Part shown: positions 35,075 to 48,001 of the stretch, in pieces
Position numbering within the stretch: the stretch's first letter is position 1
Layout: each line of letters begins with the position of its first letter
The notes under the pieces: model-generated
Databases searched by the model: none
What the model saw: the letters and a program-made list of their open reading frames with translations, nothing else
What the model was told of the DNA's origin: nothing
Translations under genes and position numbers: made by a program
Assembly: GCA_035771175.1 (NCBI GenBank)
Contig: CM069608.1
Span: 13,296,019-13,360,018, forward strand
From: Paratinospora sagittata
Taxonomy: Eukaryota; Streptophyta; Magnoliopsida; Ranunculales; Menispermaceae
Length of the DNA stretch: 64,000 nucleotides
Direction: 5' to 3'

Positions 35075-36855
35075 CTCTCGCCTGGCGGCAAGCCAGGTAA
35101 CTCATCAGGAAAAACCTCTGGGTACTCGCAGACTACAGGAATGTCTGCTAGCTGAATACTCTGATCCACATCATCCACTGGCGTCAAACCCGCCATCGTG
35201 GCAACCTCATCATCAGTGGCTAATCTACCCTGGGTAGGTGGTCTCGATGCAGTCCTGCCTCGAAAGACGAAGACTGGCTCTCCGGGTATCTGAAAGATAA
35301 CCCTCTTGCCGAAGCAATCAATGTGAGCGTGATATGCCGCTAGCCAATCCATACCCAAAATGGCATCAAACTCTAGGAACTCTAAGACTCTAAGGTCAAC
35401 AGACATCTCATGGTCCTCGAATCTCACAATGCATCCCACACATACCATATTAGGGTAAATTCTCTCACCGGCCGCCGTACTCAAAATCAACGGCTTACTA
35501 GTCCTAACAGTAGACAATCTCAATCTATCTACTACACCACCAGAAATAAATGACAGAGTAGAACCAGCATCAATCAAAACATACATCAAAAAATTGCAAA
35601 TGCTGATTGTACCTTCTATTAGTTGCTTGCTAGCCTCGGGATCTGCCTGCGTAACAGCTCTGGCCTGCTCTCTGGTAGGTGCAGCTGTAGATCTAAATTG
35701 ACCAAAAGGCATCCTCTGTGGACATTGGTTCCTCTTATGCCCTGGAGCCCCGCAACCATAACACACAATCGGCCACGGTGTTCTAGGTGCAGAAGATACA
35801 GCCTGCGACCCGGTTCCGGCTGTCTGCTGTCCACCAGATCTGACAAAACTCTGTTGCTGCTGCTGGGATCGATTAGAAATCTGAACACTGTGGCCCGCAG
35901 CTGGTGGTACCACTGATACTGGAGCGGAGGCTACAGATGCCTCATATCCACTGCCGCTGAATCTTGGCCTCTTATTACGTCGGCCTCTCCTGCCACTGAA
36001 ATACTGTGCCTCTGACCCTGCCTGTTGAGTCTGAACTGTAGGAGCTACGGGTGCCTGGACTGCTGCAGGTAACCTCATCCGAGAATTTGCCTCTGCGGCC
36101 TCAAAATCTGCGGCCTGCCCCATAGCCTGCGCATAGGTCTGCACGCCAGCCAGTGCCAAACCCTCACAGATACGGCTTCTGAAACCATCCCGTATCCTCT
36201 GCATCCTCAGCTCATCGGTAGAAACCATCTCTGGAGCGAAGAGTGCCAACCTGTTGAACTCTTGCTCGTACTCTCTCACGGACATGTTGCCTTGGGTCAG
36301 ATGTAGAAACTGGTTCCGACGTTGATCCCTCTCGGCCCGTGGATAAAACTCTACAAAGAACAACTCCTTGAATCTAGTCCAAGTCCGGACCTCGCCCTCG
36401 AGACGCTCCACCCGTTCCCACCATTTGTTAGCCTTGCCAATCAGCTTAAACCTGGCAAGCTTGACCTTATCATGCTCAAGCGCCCTCATATCACTGAATA
36501 TGGTCTCCATCCGAGTCAACCATCCCTCAGCAAGCTCTAAATCAAGACCTCCCGGAAACTCAGCAGGATCCCGAAACTTGAAAGCTTTCATAACCCTCTC
36601 AAAGCGGTCCTTCTCTGCCCGCTCAGCCTCAGTCTCCCCAGCTACGACATGCTGGACCCTAGCTGGTCCTGCCTGCTCTGCCTGATCCCCTACTACTGCT
36701 GCCACACTACTGTGCTCTACAGCGGCTGCAACATCATCCTGCAGTGGTGGCCTAACACCCTGTGTACGGCCTAGCAACTCGAGAATCTGGGCCTGCTACT
36801 GCTGAGTGGCCTCTAAGACTGCCTCTATACGCCTAAGGCGTTCCTCTGGGTCCAT
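35062..36855 (-). pseudogene. Element C gag-protease with an early nonsense codon and a 3' frameshift
   Basis: The likely start is MDPEERLRRIEAVLEATQQ at 36855, followed by a TAG (36796-36798; CAG to TAG) and in-frame continuation. A later ATG at 36777 opens 571 residues. The gag domain includes GWLTRMETIFSDM and LFFVEFYPRAERDQRRNQF. The CCHC knuckle is CYGCGAPGHKRNQC. The protease active site reads LIDAGSTLSFIS; related copies usually have DSG, so the Ala is unusual. The flap-distal motif is FDAILGMDWL. Near 35070 a one-base deletion diverts PGLPPGREVDF-type text to a stop at 35062, separating protease from reverse transcriptase. Confidence 0.9.
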
Positions 36856-37039
36856 GGTTGATCCTGTTTTTTTCTTCTCTTGTAAATATCTGAAATTCAC
36901 AATAAGGAAGAGCTCAATCAGGATCACAATCCAGGAAAAGTTACCCCTAAGATAACTACCCATAATCATACTCATAAAGGCAATCATAATATCATATAAG
37001 TCTTTTATTCTTTTAAGGATTTTAAACCTAAAACACTCT
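36856..37039 (-). other. Element C leader between primer site and gag
   Basis: About 180 bases of untranslated leader, much shorter than the 3-kb leader with extra ORF in element A. No motif was recognised. Confidence 0.6.
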
Positions 37040-37050
37040 CTCTGATACCA
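37040..37050 (-). other. Primer-binding site of element C (tRNA-iMet)
   Basis: CTCTGATACCA on the plus strand is the complement of TGGTATCAGAG. It lies four bases inside the 5' LTR. Confidence 0.9.
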
Positions 37051-37054
37051 TAGT

Positions 37055-39910
37055 TGTCACAACCCACTATACGTGACGTCATGACCGGCACGGGAACCTC
37101 CGAGTATACCCTCCGTCGGTACACCCGACGTCCCGTCAGCCTAAAATACATATACGAATCCCCAAAAAGAAATAAAAGTACATCATTAACAACCAACTAT
37201 CATGATCATAATGAAATAAAATATTACTTCTCCAAAGTTTTACAAACATAAAATTCCAAAGTCTTCAAAATGATACAAAACCCAACGCATCCCAACTATG
37301 TGTTAAATATACTATTACTAGGTGTTATCATGTACATAATTATCAAAATACAAAACTAAATGTACAACACCTACACGAAACAAAAACAAGGGACGCTCCG
37401 CAGTCAAGCCTTCCCTTTTCCTTTTCTATCAGATCCTGAAAGAAGATGGTGAGGTGTGAGCTACAGCCAGCTCAGTGAATGTTATTTACAAGTGGCATAT
37501 ACGTGCATTTATAAAACATGGTAAGATCATAAAACAGTTGAAATATCATGATGACGAAATATATTACATACATGCTAACATAATGCATCAAGTCATACAT
37601 AAGACGATGCATAACATTTTTGTAGTCATGCTCATGCAATCCTAACACCTCCTGAGTATGGGGGTTTCAAGGCCTGGTGCGCGACACGCAGCGCCCGAAC
37701 ACACACACAATACTCGTATTCTAATAGGGTTTATGGGGTCGTGCAGCACGTAGGATTATTTTAAACAAACCTACCCATACACAAGGCATAAAACCCTCTG
37801 CCAGGTACACAACTGGGATCGCCGCTAGACTTACAAGAATTCCCAAAAAGAGAAAATTCCAACTAGGGGCCTCAACCCAAATTGTCATCCCAATGAATTA
37901 TGCTCAAATGAATTTCATGGAATATTAAAACATGCATACCATCATACATAAGTATTTAAAACATTTCTATACTACAATGCCACATATAAATAATCCAAAA
38001 GTAAAAGAACACTCACACTTGATTGGCTAAGTCTAGCCAATCCAATTGCCAAAACTCTCCAATTGACTAAACGGGTTCAAGATCAATCACAAGACCTGAA
38101 AATAACATGGTTCACACAACTGAAAATCAGTCATAAAGTGTGTCAAAACCCCATGTTCAAACCCAATCTAAAGTCAATTAGATTCTAAATTGATTACCCC
38201 ATTGAGCCAATTTCCATATTGCCCAACTTGATCATTTAGACTCAATTAAACTAAGATTGACCTAAATTGAATGTAATAGGGTGATCCCATGATCCAACCA
38301 CTAATATACATGAAATTCAATTATAATTAGGGTCAATTAGACTATACATCAAGTCAATTTCATCAATTGACTAAGTCTTGATCAAAATCCACAATTAGGC
38401 CAATATAAAACATAAGGTCAAAATGAACTAAGCCATATCAATTTAACATAGGTACTAACATTTTAAACCCATGATTCTACTTAATTTGGGTCCAATTAAA
38501 CAATCCCCAAGTCAATTTCACAAATTGACTTGCTTTGGGTGAAAACTCCCAATTTGGGCAAAATCCCCAAATTACATGCAAAATTACCAAATACTTAGCC
38601 TAGATCAAAATTAGTCATTCTTAGGGTATTCATTATGTAAACCCACTGAATTCAATCATCAAACAAATCTAATCATGTCCAATTAGACCTACATTGCATA
38701 ATTTTTCAGATTTTATATCAAGAGCATCAAAAGCCCCAAATCTGGAAATTTTTATACATATGCCCTATTGCCAATTTTACACTAGGGCACCATGTTCAAC
38801 CATGAATTTTACTGATCTTGCAACATAGAATCATCCACAATGGCCACTAGATCAACATAGTTGACATGCAAACATTTTGAAAAAGTCTAAGGTCATAAAC
38901 TAAGTTTAGGTCATTTGAACTAAACCTTCCAATTTCTTGCTAGAAATTGGGGCTTTCACCATTAGTGTACTCCTTACACTCTCTAATCACACATATGTGA
39001 TATGCAAGACTCAACTCCAACTTTGGTCTTCCACCCATCCAAGGTTCATCACAATGCATGCATCAAAATGAAACCCTCATGCTCAAAATAAAGCTATCAT
39101 GCAACTAATAGAGAGATTCAAGGAAGAAATGGAGGAAAAATACAAACCTTAAGGTGTTCTTGAGCAAGAAACCACCAAACCCTAACTTTCCTCTCCTTTT
39201 CTCCTCTCCAGCACCTTTCTCTCTTTTCTGGCTGAGAAATGAGCAAATGAACCTAAAATCACGTTTTGGTTGCTTAAATAGATAAGCTTAGGCCCACAAC
39301 TAAAAGTTGTCAAAACTATCAAAAACCCAGTTTTCCTGTTACAATACTTGATTTTAGATAGTCCATTTCTTGTAAAATACGCATGAAGTTAACATCTTAG
39401 CCGTACAAACATTGAATGATTAAGTTATCAACATTCTGGTAAATTTTAGGCTCAATCCAACGGTGGGATTGTGAGACCTATCTGTTTGATCAAAACGGCG
39501 TAAGAAAATCCCAGAATCCGTGAAACAGTGTTTTGTTCGTTATAACTCAAATTAGGTAACTCTAATTAAGATCTTCACCGTTCATAATGAAGATCTATCA
39601 TATAAGAATGAACTGACAAAATTTCAGCCCAATCAGACAACGGATCTAGGAGATCAAACCATTGATGTAAGTTGTGACAGAAATAGAAAGCTCCACTGGA
39701 TCCAAAACACCGTTTTTGAAATGTTTTGACGTCGAACGGGTCTCCGATGGTTCCGAAATTTCATGCGTACCCTTTATGACCTAAAATCATGCAAAGACAC
39801 TCGAACTTACGTACTTCGAGCATCAAAATACATATACACATACGTATACGAATACGTATACGGGTACACTATGGGTCAAAATGACGTCACCTAAAGGCAT
39901 GGGTGCTACA
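37055..39910 (-). repeat. 5' LTR of element C
   Basis: This is the same length and layout as the other C LTR. TGACGTCA lies at 37074-37081 and 39882-39889, and the shared motif in reverse at about 37434-37481. Several of the differences from the 3' LTR fall in its last 550 bp (about 39360-39760). Confidence 0.95.
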
Positions 39911-42225
39911 GATTGAGCTCAAACTTTGTCAGCAAGTTCGTAGCTTATGGTTATTCATTCTGGTCGGTGGAGATCTTGATCAGAGATTTCGTCTAAGAGA
40001 TCTAACCTCTCAAACAAAGCTGGTCGGAAAGTCTGGATTTCTCGCGCCGTTTTCTCAAAATTCAGATCTCCTTAATCTACCGTTGGATGGATATAAAATT
40101 TGGGTATGTCGTGTACAACAGATAGTTCTGCATTCTGAACGGTGGAGATCTTGATTTAGGGTTTCTTCTGAGAGATCTAACCTCTGAAACGAAGCTGGAC
40201 GGAGATTCTGGATTTCTTGTGGTGTTTCGCACAAACTTGTAGATCTCCTAAATCTACCGTTGGATGGATATCAAATTTGGGTATGTAGTTTATAACTGAT
40301 ATTTCTGTATTCTGAACGGTGAAGATGTGTATTCGTTGAGTAATTTGTGTGATATAGTCATCTGAGTTTGAGTATTTGCAGCAGGAAAGGAGAAATTGTC
40401 TGATTAGAGACTTGTTCATCAAATATACTTATCTTTTCGGTCCACCGTTGGATTGGGCTGATATTTGGGCAGAAGGTTTGTATCTTCACATACTTCAATC
40501 TGTACGGTTGATTTTGTGATTACATATTTCTGTTGGTATATTGATACATCTGAACAGAATAGTAAATGAAGAATTGGTAGGGTTGCTTGTATTAGACCTA
40601 AATTTAGAATATGAACTTAGACCTTTCCAAATAGCTTGCATGTCAACTATGTTGACCTAGTTTCCATTGTTGATGAACCCATGATGCAAAATCAGTAATA
40701 TACATGGCTGAACATGGTGACCTAGTGTAAATCGACAATATGGCCTAAGTATGGAAAATTTCATATTTTAGGGCTTTTGATGCTTTTGGCCTAGAATCAT
40801 TGAATTGATGCAACTTATGTTTAATTAAGCATGATTAGAGTTGATTATGCTACTGATTTGGTGGTTGTGACCATATCATGGGTTAGGCCTACTTGTGATC
40901 AAGTGACCAAATTTGGGCATGTTTATGCCTAAGGAATTGAAAATCAGTATTTTTGATTAATAGAATGGTTTATGTATGAGAACTATGCATTAGAGGCCTA
41001 AGTCATGTGATTTGAGTTGAATGATGGGATTAGATGGGATTTAGGCCTATTGTTTATATGTGGGCTGATTTAGGGTTGATGTGTAATGTCTATGTGATTG
41101 AGCATAGAAATTGATGTATGGTAGGATATTGATGTATGTTTCAGGATCTTGATTCGGTTGATTCGGTTTGGTGGTCGTGTGTGGTTAAATACTCTCGCGA
41201 GGCTTGGTTGTGAGTAGACTTCATTTATGATTATATCTTTTATGTCATCATATCACTTATATATATTGTATGTTGAAAGCATGAATGTGTTCTAATGTTT
41301 TGAATGATGCATTGATTTGAGAAAACCTTATGACTTTGGTTGGGCCCATCTATCTGGCTAATAGGGGGACTTAACCTTGTCATAGGAGGCTTTTAGGAAA
41401 GGAAATGATTGGGGTTAACGGCACGGTGAAATAGACGTGTACTAGTAACCCAAATAAACATGATTGGGGTCAACGGTACGGTGAAATAGACGTGCACTAG
41501 TAACCCAATGCATGTGGAATGTGGATCCAAGTTGATAAGCTTTTACTTGCATTGAATTTATTATAAATGCTTGATATCTATATGTTATGAGCTTTTAATC
41601 ATGCTACACATTGGCATGCATACATGATATTTATTGATGAGTATTGATAGCATATTTGAATTCTATTCACTGGGCACCGTTGGCTCACCCTCATTTTCCT
41701 CTTTCAGGTCCTTTTGTCCCGAATAAGGGCAAAGGAGTAGTTATATCTTGAGGGCCTTGCCTGCGAGAGAATCCAAAGCCTCGATGTGAGTTGTGAGGCA
41801 TTTTGATTGAACTGTGTTTTAAATTATGAAGTATTATATTTTGGATTATGTAATTATAACACTTACCACATTGTAGTATGGGTGAGTTGGGACTTGTTAG
41901 ATAAACCATGTGGGCATATGACGGTTTTTATTTGTACCCACAATTTTGGACTTTATGTGTATGTCAATTTTAATGGACTGTAGGGATTATGATTTTATTT
42001 ATGGTTCATTTTTATGGATTATCTCTTGTCTTTGATGATTAATACGGTGGGTAGTTTTGTTTAGTACCTTTTGATATTATGTCGTTGTTTGAAATAAGGC
42101 TCGTAGGGTCTCAACCACCTCATGGGAGTTGAGGAGTGGTCGGAGATGCCTACGCCTGGCGTCTCGCCCCGGCATTCCGCATGCCATTCCCTGCGGGGTT
42201 GGTGGTCCGGGGCGCGGGGTCGCCA
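39911..42225 (+). repeat. 3' LTR of element X, second part
   Basis: After one copy of GATTG the X LTR resumes and ends CGGGGTCGCCA at 42225. Across the C insertion the text reads continuously with the reverse solo copy. It includes a local 63-bp-type duplication at about 41405-41510 (GGTGAAATAGACGTGTACTA against GGTGAAATAGACGTGCACTA) and the shared LTR motif at 41664-41709. Confidence 0.88.
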
Positions 42226-43408
42226 AATAATAAATGTGGCAAGAATTCCCGAAGGATTTGATTTTACATTGAATTATTATCCTGGGAAAGGCCAATATGT
42301 TGCTGAGGCATTGAGCAGGAAACAGGCTGAAACTTGAGTAGTATCTATCAGTTAGCCATAAATGGAGATTGGTGTAAGTGAGAGGTACAGTTATGAGTGT
42401 ACTCTCTGTTACTCCATGTGTTGATATTTGTGCTCGGATGCATGTTCAGCTGATTAATACTCATATTCAGAAAGTAAGATTTATGATGAGACGAGTATGA
42501 TATCAGTATGAAAGATTATGAAATTGGCAATATAGATTGTGTTAAATGAAGATGGGATTCAAATGGTATTTTGTGGGTTATGGGTAGAAATGATACCATT
42601 TAGATAACCATTAGTGGACTGATAAGTCTATGTATTCTTCCAATGAACACCAGAATCCTTTTGATAGACTGAGCAGATGTGTGAGATAGGGAGATTGTAT
42701 GGGAGTACTTAGATATTTGTCATGTCGGATTAAGATCCGAAGATTGTGTCGAGATCTGATATATGATGCAGACTCGATTTGGTACTCATCTCCTTCTCAG
42801 TGTGATATGTACTCTCAGACTGGTTGACAGACTGAGAGAGTGACTTTGATGCTTGCGAGCATGCTCGGGTCTGGTATACTTGAATTTTGGTGAACGTTGG
42901 AAGGAATACTTTATGTGTGTCAACTTATGTGTATAAGCAACTATGATAATAGCATAATGCTGGCACTTGTTAATAAGCCTTATAGATCTCCAACTTGTTG
43001 ATTTGAAAGTATGAAGTTATTGTTTTTGGTGCCACAGGATATTATTAAATACACAAGGTTGTTATATAAGCCTTAAAATTTATTGTGGCTGACTCAGTTT
43101 TGTTAAGGGTCTTACCACAGAAAGGTCAAATGAGATTTGAAATAAAAGGAAAGCTCGCACCACGATTTGTTGGACAAGTAAAGATCCTTGATCGGATGGT
43201 CCATTGGCTTACCGATATTAATGTTGAGGAAATGTCATTCGGAATTCCATATATGTTATGGATATAACTCAACTCTAAGTTGGGGAGGATATCACGTATC
43301 AAGAAGAGCAAACATGGGAGTTGAAATATAAAATCCGAGAGCAGTTTTCTGGGATTGAGTATCACTTAAGGAATATTCTTTAATTCTAAATTTCGAGGAC
43401 GAAATTCC
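42226..43408 (+). pseudogene. Element B pol remnant, heavily decayed
   Basis: It begins in late RNase H (FDFTLNYYPGKGQYVAEALS) and passes through integrase-like fragments (near 42640 MNTRI then DRLSR; near 42770 MQTRFGTHL). It ends with a linker fragment ([21 protein letters not shown]) at about 43109-43170 and TTTCGAGGACGAAATTCC. Stops and frame changes occur every few dozen codons and several domain segments are missing. This decay contrasts sharply with the near-identity of B's LTRs. Confidence 0.75.
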
Positions 43409-43423
43409 TTAAGTTGGGGAGAT
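43409..43423 (+). other. Polypurine tract of element B
   Basis: TTAAGTTGGGGAGAT lies directly before the 3' LTR start at 43424. Confidence 0.85.
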
Positions 43424-45365
43424 TGTAACACCCCGCAATTTTAATTAAATATATATACGTTGAAGTACGCGTATATCGAGATGTATAATATACGTATTTT
43501 ATACGTATGAGCTAAATATACACGTGATAATACACGTATTTGATACGTATGCGCTAAATATACGCGTGTATGATTAGTAAATAAATAAAATTATGAGATG
43601 AAGATGATACATATGAGATCATCCTATTAAAAAAAATGGAGTTGAATTAAATTGATTAATTTATGGGATTGGTTAATTAAAAATGTGGATTGAAGTATGA
43701 TTTAATGGCTGAATGCATAGTATGATGAATACATGTGAAATAAGTGAATTGAGTTGATGGTACATGGTTTAATGAATTAAAGGGATTAATTTAGGGGGTG
43801 AGTTGGTTAATTATTGAGCATGAGGGGTATGAGATCATTTTGATATAAAATAATTATTTTCTCCTTTCTCATCTCAAGCTCTCATACGTTAAAAAGAAAA
43901 AAAAAAAGAGAATAAAAAATGTGTAAAAAAGAAAAGAAGAGAGAGATGAGTGGAGTTGCAAAAGAAAGAATAAAAAAAATGTATAAAAAGAAAAGAAGAG
44001 AGATGAAAGGAGTGGAGTTGCAAAAGAAAGAATAAAAAAAATGTATAAAAGAATTAGAAAGAAATGAAAGGAAGTTGCTGGAACAAAATTAAAAGAAGGG
44101 AAAGAGAGGAACAGAGAGAGTCGCACGAGAGAACGACGGAGAAGAAAGAAAGGAAAAAAAAGGGAGAACGCGAAATCCGAACCTGTGGTAAGCTATTTTT
44201 GCTATTTTTCGTCGTAAAATTCCTATCTAAGCTAGATGTAACCTTTCTAGCGGAGTAATTTTTGTTGTGGGAGCCGTTTTACGACGTTTTCAAAAATTGG
44301 AGTTTTGACCCAACATGAATGAAAATCCGCTAAAAAGATAGAAAAACGTTCCTTGGACTGTCGGGACCCTGAATATGTGATTAGATTCAATTTCATGATT
44401 TTTGGAGACCATTTGACAATTTTAATACAATTTACATCTTTCGGATGAATAGTGAATAGTGAATAGTGAATAGTAAAAATAAATAGTGAATAGTGAATAG
44501 TAAAAGTGAATAGTAAAAAGTGAATAGTACTGTTAACAGTGATTTGATATTTTAGTAGCTACCGATATGGTAAATGATGATTCTCATGATAATCTATGTC
44601 ATTTCAGTGTTTAAATTGAGAGCTTAAGGGCATGGATAAACGCTCTTGAGGAAGCAATATTGTTACTTGATTTTAGAGGTTGGCTTAGAAAACCCGTGTA
44701 ACCACTGTGAGTATAGTTTTCTTGATTTGGTTCTTGTATGACATTGTACGCATATAAAATGTTTGATTGTATGCATGTTATATTTATATATAATGCATTG
44801 AGTTTTATGGATCATGCAAACTGATTTTAGCAATTGGAGTTTGTAATGATGAGGTTTTGCGAGTCCTCATTGTCATTTCGTTAGGCACTAGACCCGGATG
44901 AGGTTTTGCGAGTCCTCATTGTCAGTAGGTCTGTCCTAACAAGGGTTGGGATCCTTGAAATGACTGTTAATTGGGTAATGAGAGGTTGTGGCTACCTTGT
45001 AACGGCCATACAAGGGTTAGACCCGCTCTCTTGCCTTGCGGAGGAGGGAGATTTGTGCATTGTGTTATTGAAAATCATGAAATTATGTTGTTGACATGTA
45101 CAATATATTCGTTGAATGATGCATGTGTTGAATAAGTGTTTGAAAGGATTTTAAATGTCATATTTCTCTAAATGTATATAATTGTCATCTCAAGAACTAT
45201 ATTCACTGAGCTGTTGTTTGCTCACCCCATTTCCTCCAATATTTCAGGTATTGAGTCGAAGGTAAAAGGAAAATTCGTGAGTGAAAATCACGTGAGCCTT
45301 CGTCTGATATGTGTACGTATGCTTGGAGGAAATAACTTCTATTTTTGTTATTTTACTTATCACAC

Positions 45366-45412
<47 letters not shown>

Positions 45413-45723
45413 CACCTAGATGGGTTATGTGGTAAGATTATATAATGCTTGGGGTGATGGAATGAGATGATCATAGATATTTATCAAGTGAGAATTTAAT
45501 TTGTGGAATGAATGGAATAAATGTGAGTGGAATGATCATCTATATATATTTGATTTGATTTGATGTGTGGTATATAAAAAAAAAAAAAAATTCTGTACAA
45601 TTTTGGGAGTTTTGTGAGAGTACGTGAAGGCTGACAGTGTTGTATATACTGTATATGGATATGTACAGTGTATGGTTCACTGTGCCGGTCATGACGTCAG
45701 CCTACGTCAGGGGCGTCGTGACA
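43424..45723 (+). repeat. 3' LTR of element B
   Basis: 2300 bp, TGTAACACCCC to GGCGTCGTGACA. It differs from the 5' LTR mainly by a longer TA dinucleotide run at about 45367-45408. Shared motif at 45202-45249; TGACGTCA at 45692-45699. Confidence 0.92.
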
Positions 45724-46427
45724 AATTGAGAGCTTGGGAAAGAGGGTTTAAGCTGGAAATTGATTGAATTGTTGGAGAAAACTTTGGGTAAGTAGTTCCT
45801 TTTTCAATTGTGATCACTTTGATGGTTAAATTTTAGATTTTCCATGGTTGAACATGTAGTTTCTTCAAACCAGTTGTGTTGGAACAACAATGGGTTTGAG
45901 AGCATGTTCAATGATGATTTAGATGTGTTCTTGACGTGTTTAATGAATGGAAGTTGATTGGGATGTATTGGCAATGTTGAATTTCAAAACAATTGAGAGA
46001 TAATTGATGAAATTATGAATTGGACAAAATGTCAATGGAGGTGCTTGTGCTGTAAAATAATCAATTGAGCAATTTTGGCTAAGTATGTGTGTGAAGGAAG
46101 TGCATTTGACTTAGCTAGATTAGCAAAATATTGTGAGTATTCCTATTGTGTGGTTTTTATATATGGCATTGTATTATATAAACTCTATTTTTATGAAATT
46201 GAAGCATATATGATTGCTACTTTTGCATTATTACTTGAATGCATTAAACTCTTTGATTTGAATATGGAATATACTTAGACTTACTTGATGTAAGAAAAAT
46301 ATAGGATCAATTCCAAAGAGGAAAGTTAGTGGACTAGACCTCAGAATGATCGAGATGATGGTTTGATAAGTTGAATTCTCCCTATAAATGCATATGGGGA
46401 TATAGATTCACTTACATTCCTGAGGGT
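45724..46427 (+). other. LTR-like sequence D, middle part
   Basis: It continues the sequence left of element B after AATTG. A donor-like GGGTAAGTAG lies near 45786. No coding sequence is recognisable. It is interrupted at 46427 by repeat H. Confidence 0.45.
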
Positions 46428-48001
46428 TGTTGTGTAAAATTGCAAGTGCACAATATCATTAACAAGTAATAAAATGATGAATAGACTATCGTTCCCATGG
46501 AGATTTGTTACTGAATTTCTATGTTAAATATTAAAATTGTTTCACCTAATCATATTTAAACACCAATTAAAATTCGTTGTAATCTAAAAAATAAAGTTAA
46601 ATCTAAAACAAATCAAAATTAATCAAAGTAATCAGAATAATTAAAACCTAGAATTACAATCTTCTCTCATATTTCAATTGGATTTATCTAACTAGTTTTC
46701 AATTAATTAATTAATTAAATTTGTTAACCAAGAGTCTAAATTATTTACAAGCCTCTTTCGATGATCAAATAAAAATACCTTGAATAATTAAATCTCTATA
46801 TTTCTATGAAATTTAAATTAAAACAAGATTCATTAAGATTATACTCTTCAATGATTACACATGTCACATGAGTATATTTCTATCTCACATGAACTCAATA
46901 GCTTTCGCCCTTATGATCATATGTTATTTTAATCAAGTTCACAAATCTAAACTCTCTTCGTCAAGATCATATAGATTCAACAAATAATCTAATTAGTGAT
47001 CAAGTAATTGGAAGCATTAAGAATGGATTAAAACAAAATAACTCTAAATAATCAATTAGAATCTAAAATCAAACATAAAATCCAATATCCATATGAGATC
47101 CAATTGTAACTCTAGACAAACAACTTAGCTCATCATTGAAATAGAAGAAAACATAAAAATATTGATGAATATGTTGAATAGAAATAAGAAGAAACTAGAA
47201 AACCAATTGGAAGATGTTGAAGATACTCCGTTGTTTCCAACTTCACGTTCTTCGCCTCCTTTGATTCAATTTTCTTCAACTCATTCTCTTCTCTCTTTTT
47301 TCCTCTATGATCCTTTGACAACCCTAAAAAATGGTCTTTATATAGCTACAAGTCCATAGGAAGTCGTCCAAGAATTGTCCAAGTCGAACTAAGAAAGTTC
47401 GCAACAAAATTATAAAGTTTATATTTTGAATTGCACATATGCTTTTTTCCTCGCCCTTTTTCTTCATGTTATCCACTCCAAATCAACCTCAAAACCCTTT
47501 CATCTTGTATTATTTCAAGTAATGAATCCGTAGAAATAAACCACGTCCATTTTGGAGTTAAATTGAGAAAGTTATGGTTGAAATACAAAAGTCTCGTAAA
47601 ATCGAAGTTTCTGGCGCCTCGGCGCCCAGTTACGGGTTTTTACACCTGTTTTTCCTGATTTTCTTGTGGACTTAGCCATTTTTCCACACTCCCAAGGCTT
47701 GAATGCACTTATTTCTTCACTCTAACTCCCTTGGCTCCTCTTGCATCATGTCTTCATCTTCTCAATCATCATTTAGAACATCAAAGCACCTACAAAACAC
47801 ATCAAACCAAGTAAGTATCATGCTTTAATAATCTCATGAACCAACCTATAGAAATCCATACCGAAATAATGCAAAAATATCAAAATATAACTAAACTATC
47901 AAATAACCAAATTTATGGTAAACTAACCTAATATATGAACTAAATACCATAAAACACACCTAAAACATGCTCCAAAACATATACTAAATACCTACTAATC
48001 A
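46428..48001 (+). mobile_element. Repeat H: solo-LTR-like insertion
   Basis: The 1574 bp start TGTTGTGTAAAATTGCAAG and end CTACTAATCA, a TG...CA structure. Flanks AGGGT (46423-46427) and AAGGT (48002-48006) form a 5-bp duplication with one mismatch. No primer site, polypurine tract or coding region is seen. A GTGCAC-containing start of this kind is common in plant intergenic repeats, but I cannot name the family. Confidence 0.6.

Larger units (their letters stand above)
29297..39910 (-). mobile_element. Element C: young, nearly intact Ty3 chromovirus
   Basis: This 10,614-bp element is flanked by a perfect GATTG duplication (29292-29296 and 39911-39915). Both LTRs are exactly 2856 bp, and I count about 26 substitutions and no indels by eye, roughly 99.1% identity. 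Primer site, gag-protease, reverse transcriptase-RNase H-integrase-chromodomain and polypurine tract are all present. Only three coding lesions are visible: a TAG in early gag (36796-36798), a one-base frameshift near 35070, and a TGA between reverse transcriptase and RNase H (about 34067). Confidence 0.95.
23781..45723 (+). mobile_element. Element B: Ty3 chromovirus with near-identical LTRs and a scrambled interior
   Basis: The outer LTRs (23781-26053 and 43424-45723) differ by about 12 substitutions by eye, plus a TA-repeat expansion. Flanks are GATTG on the left and AATTG on the right, a 5-bp duplication with one mismatch. The 5' LTR is followed by a tRNA-Met primer site (26058-26070). The 3' LTR is preceded by a polypurine tract (43409-43423) and by a highly decayed pol end (42226-43423). 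Between them sits element X, 5'-truncated and itself holding element C. B's own gag, protease and most of pol are gone. Confidence 0.85.
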
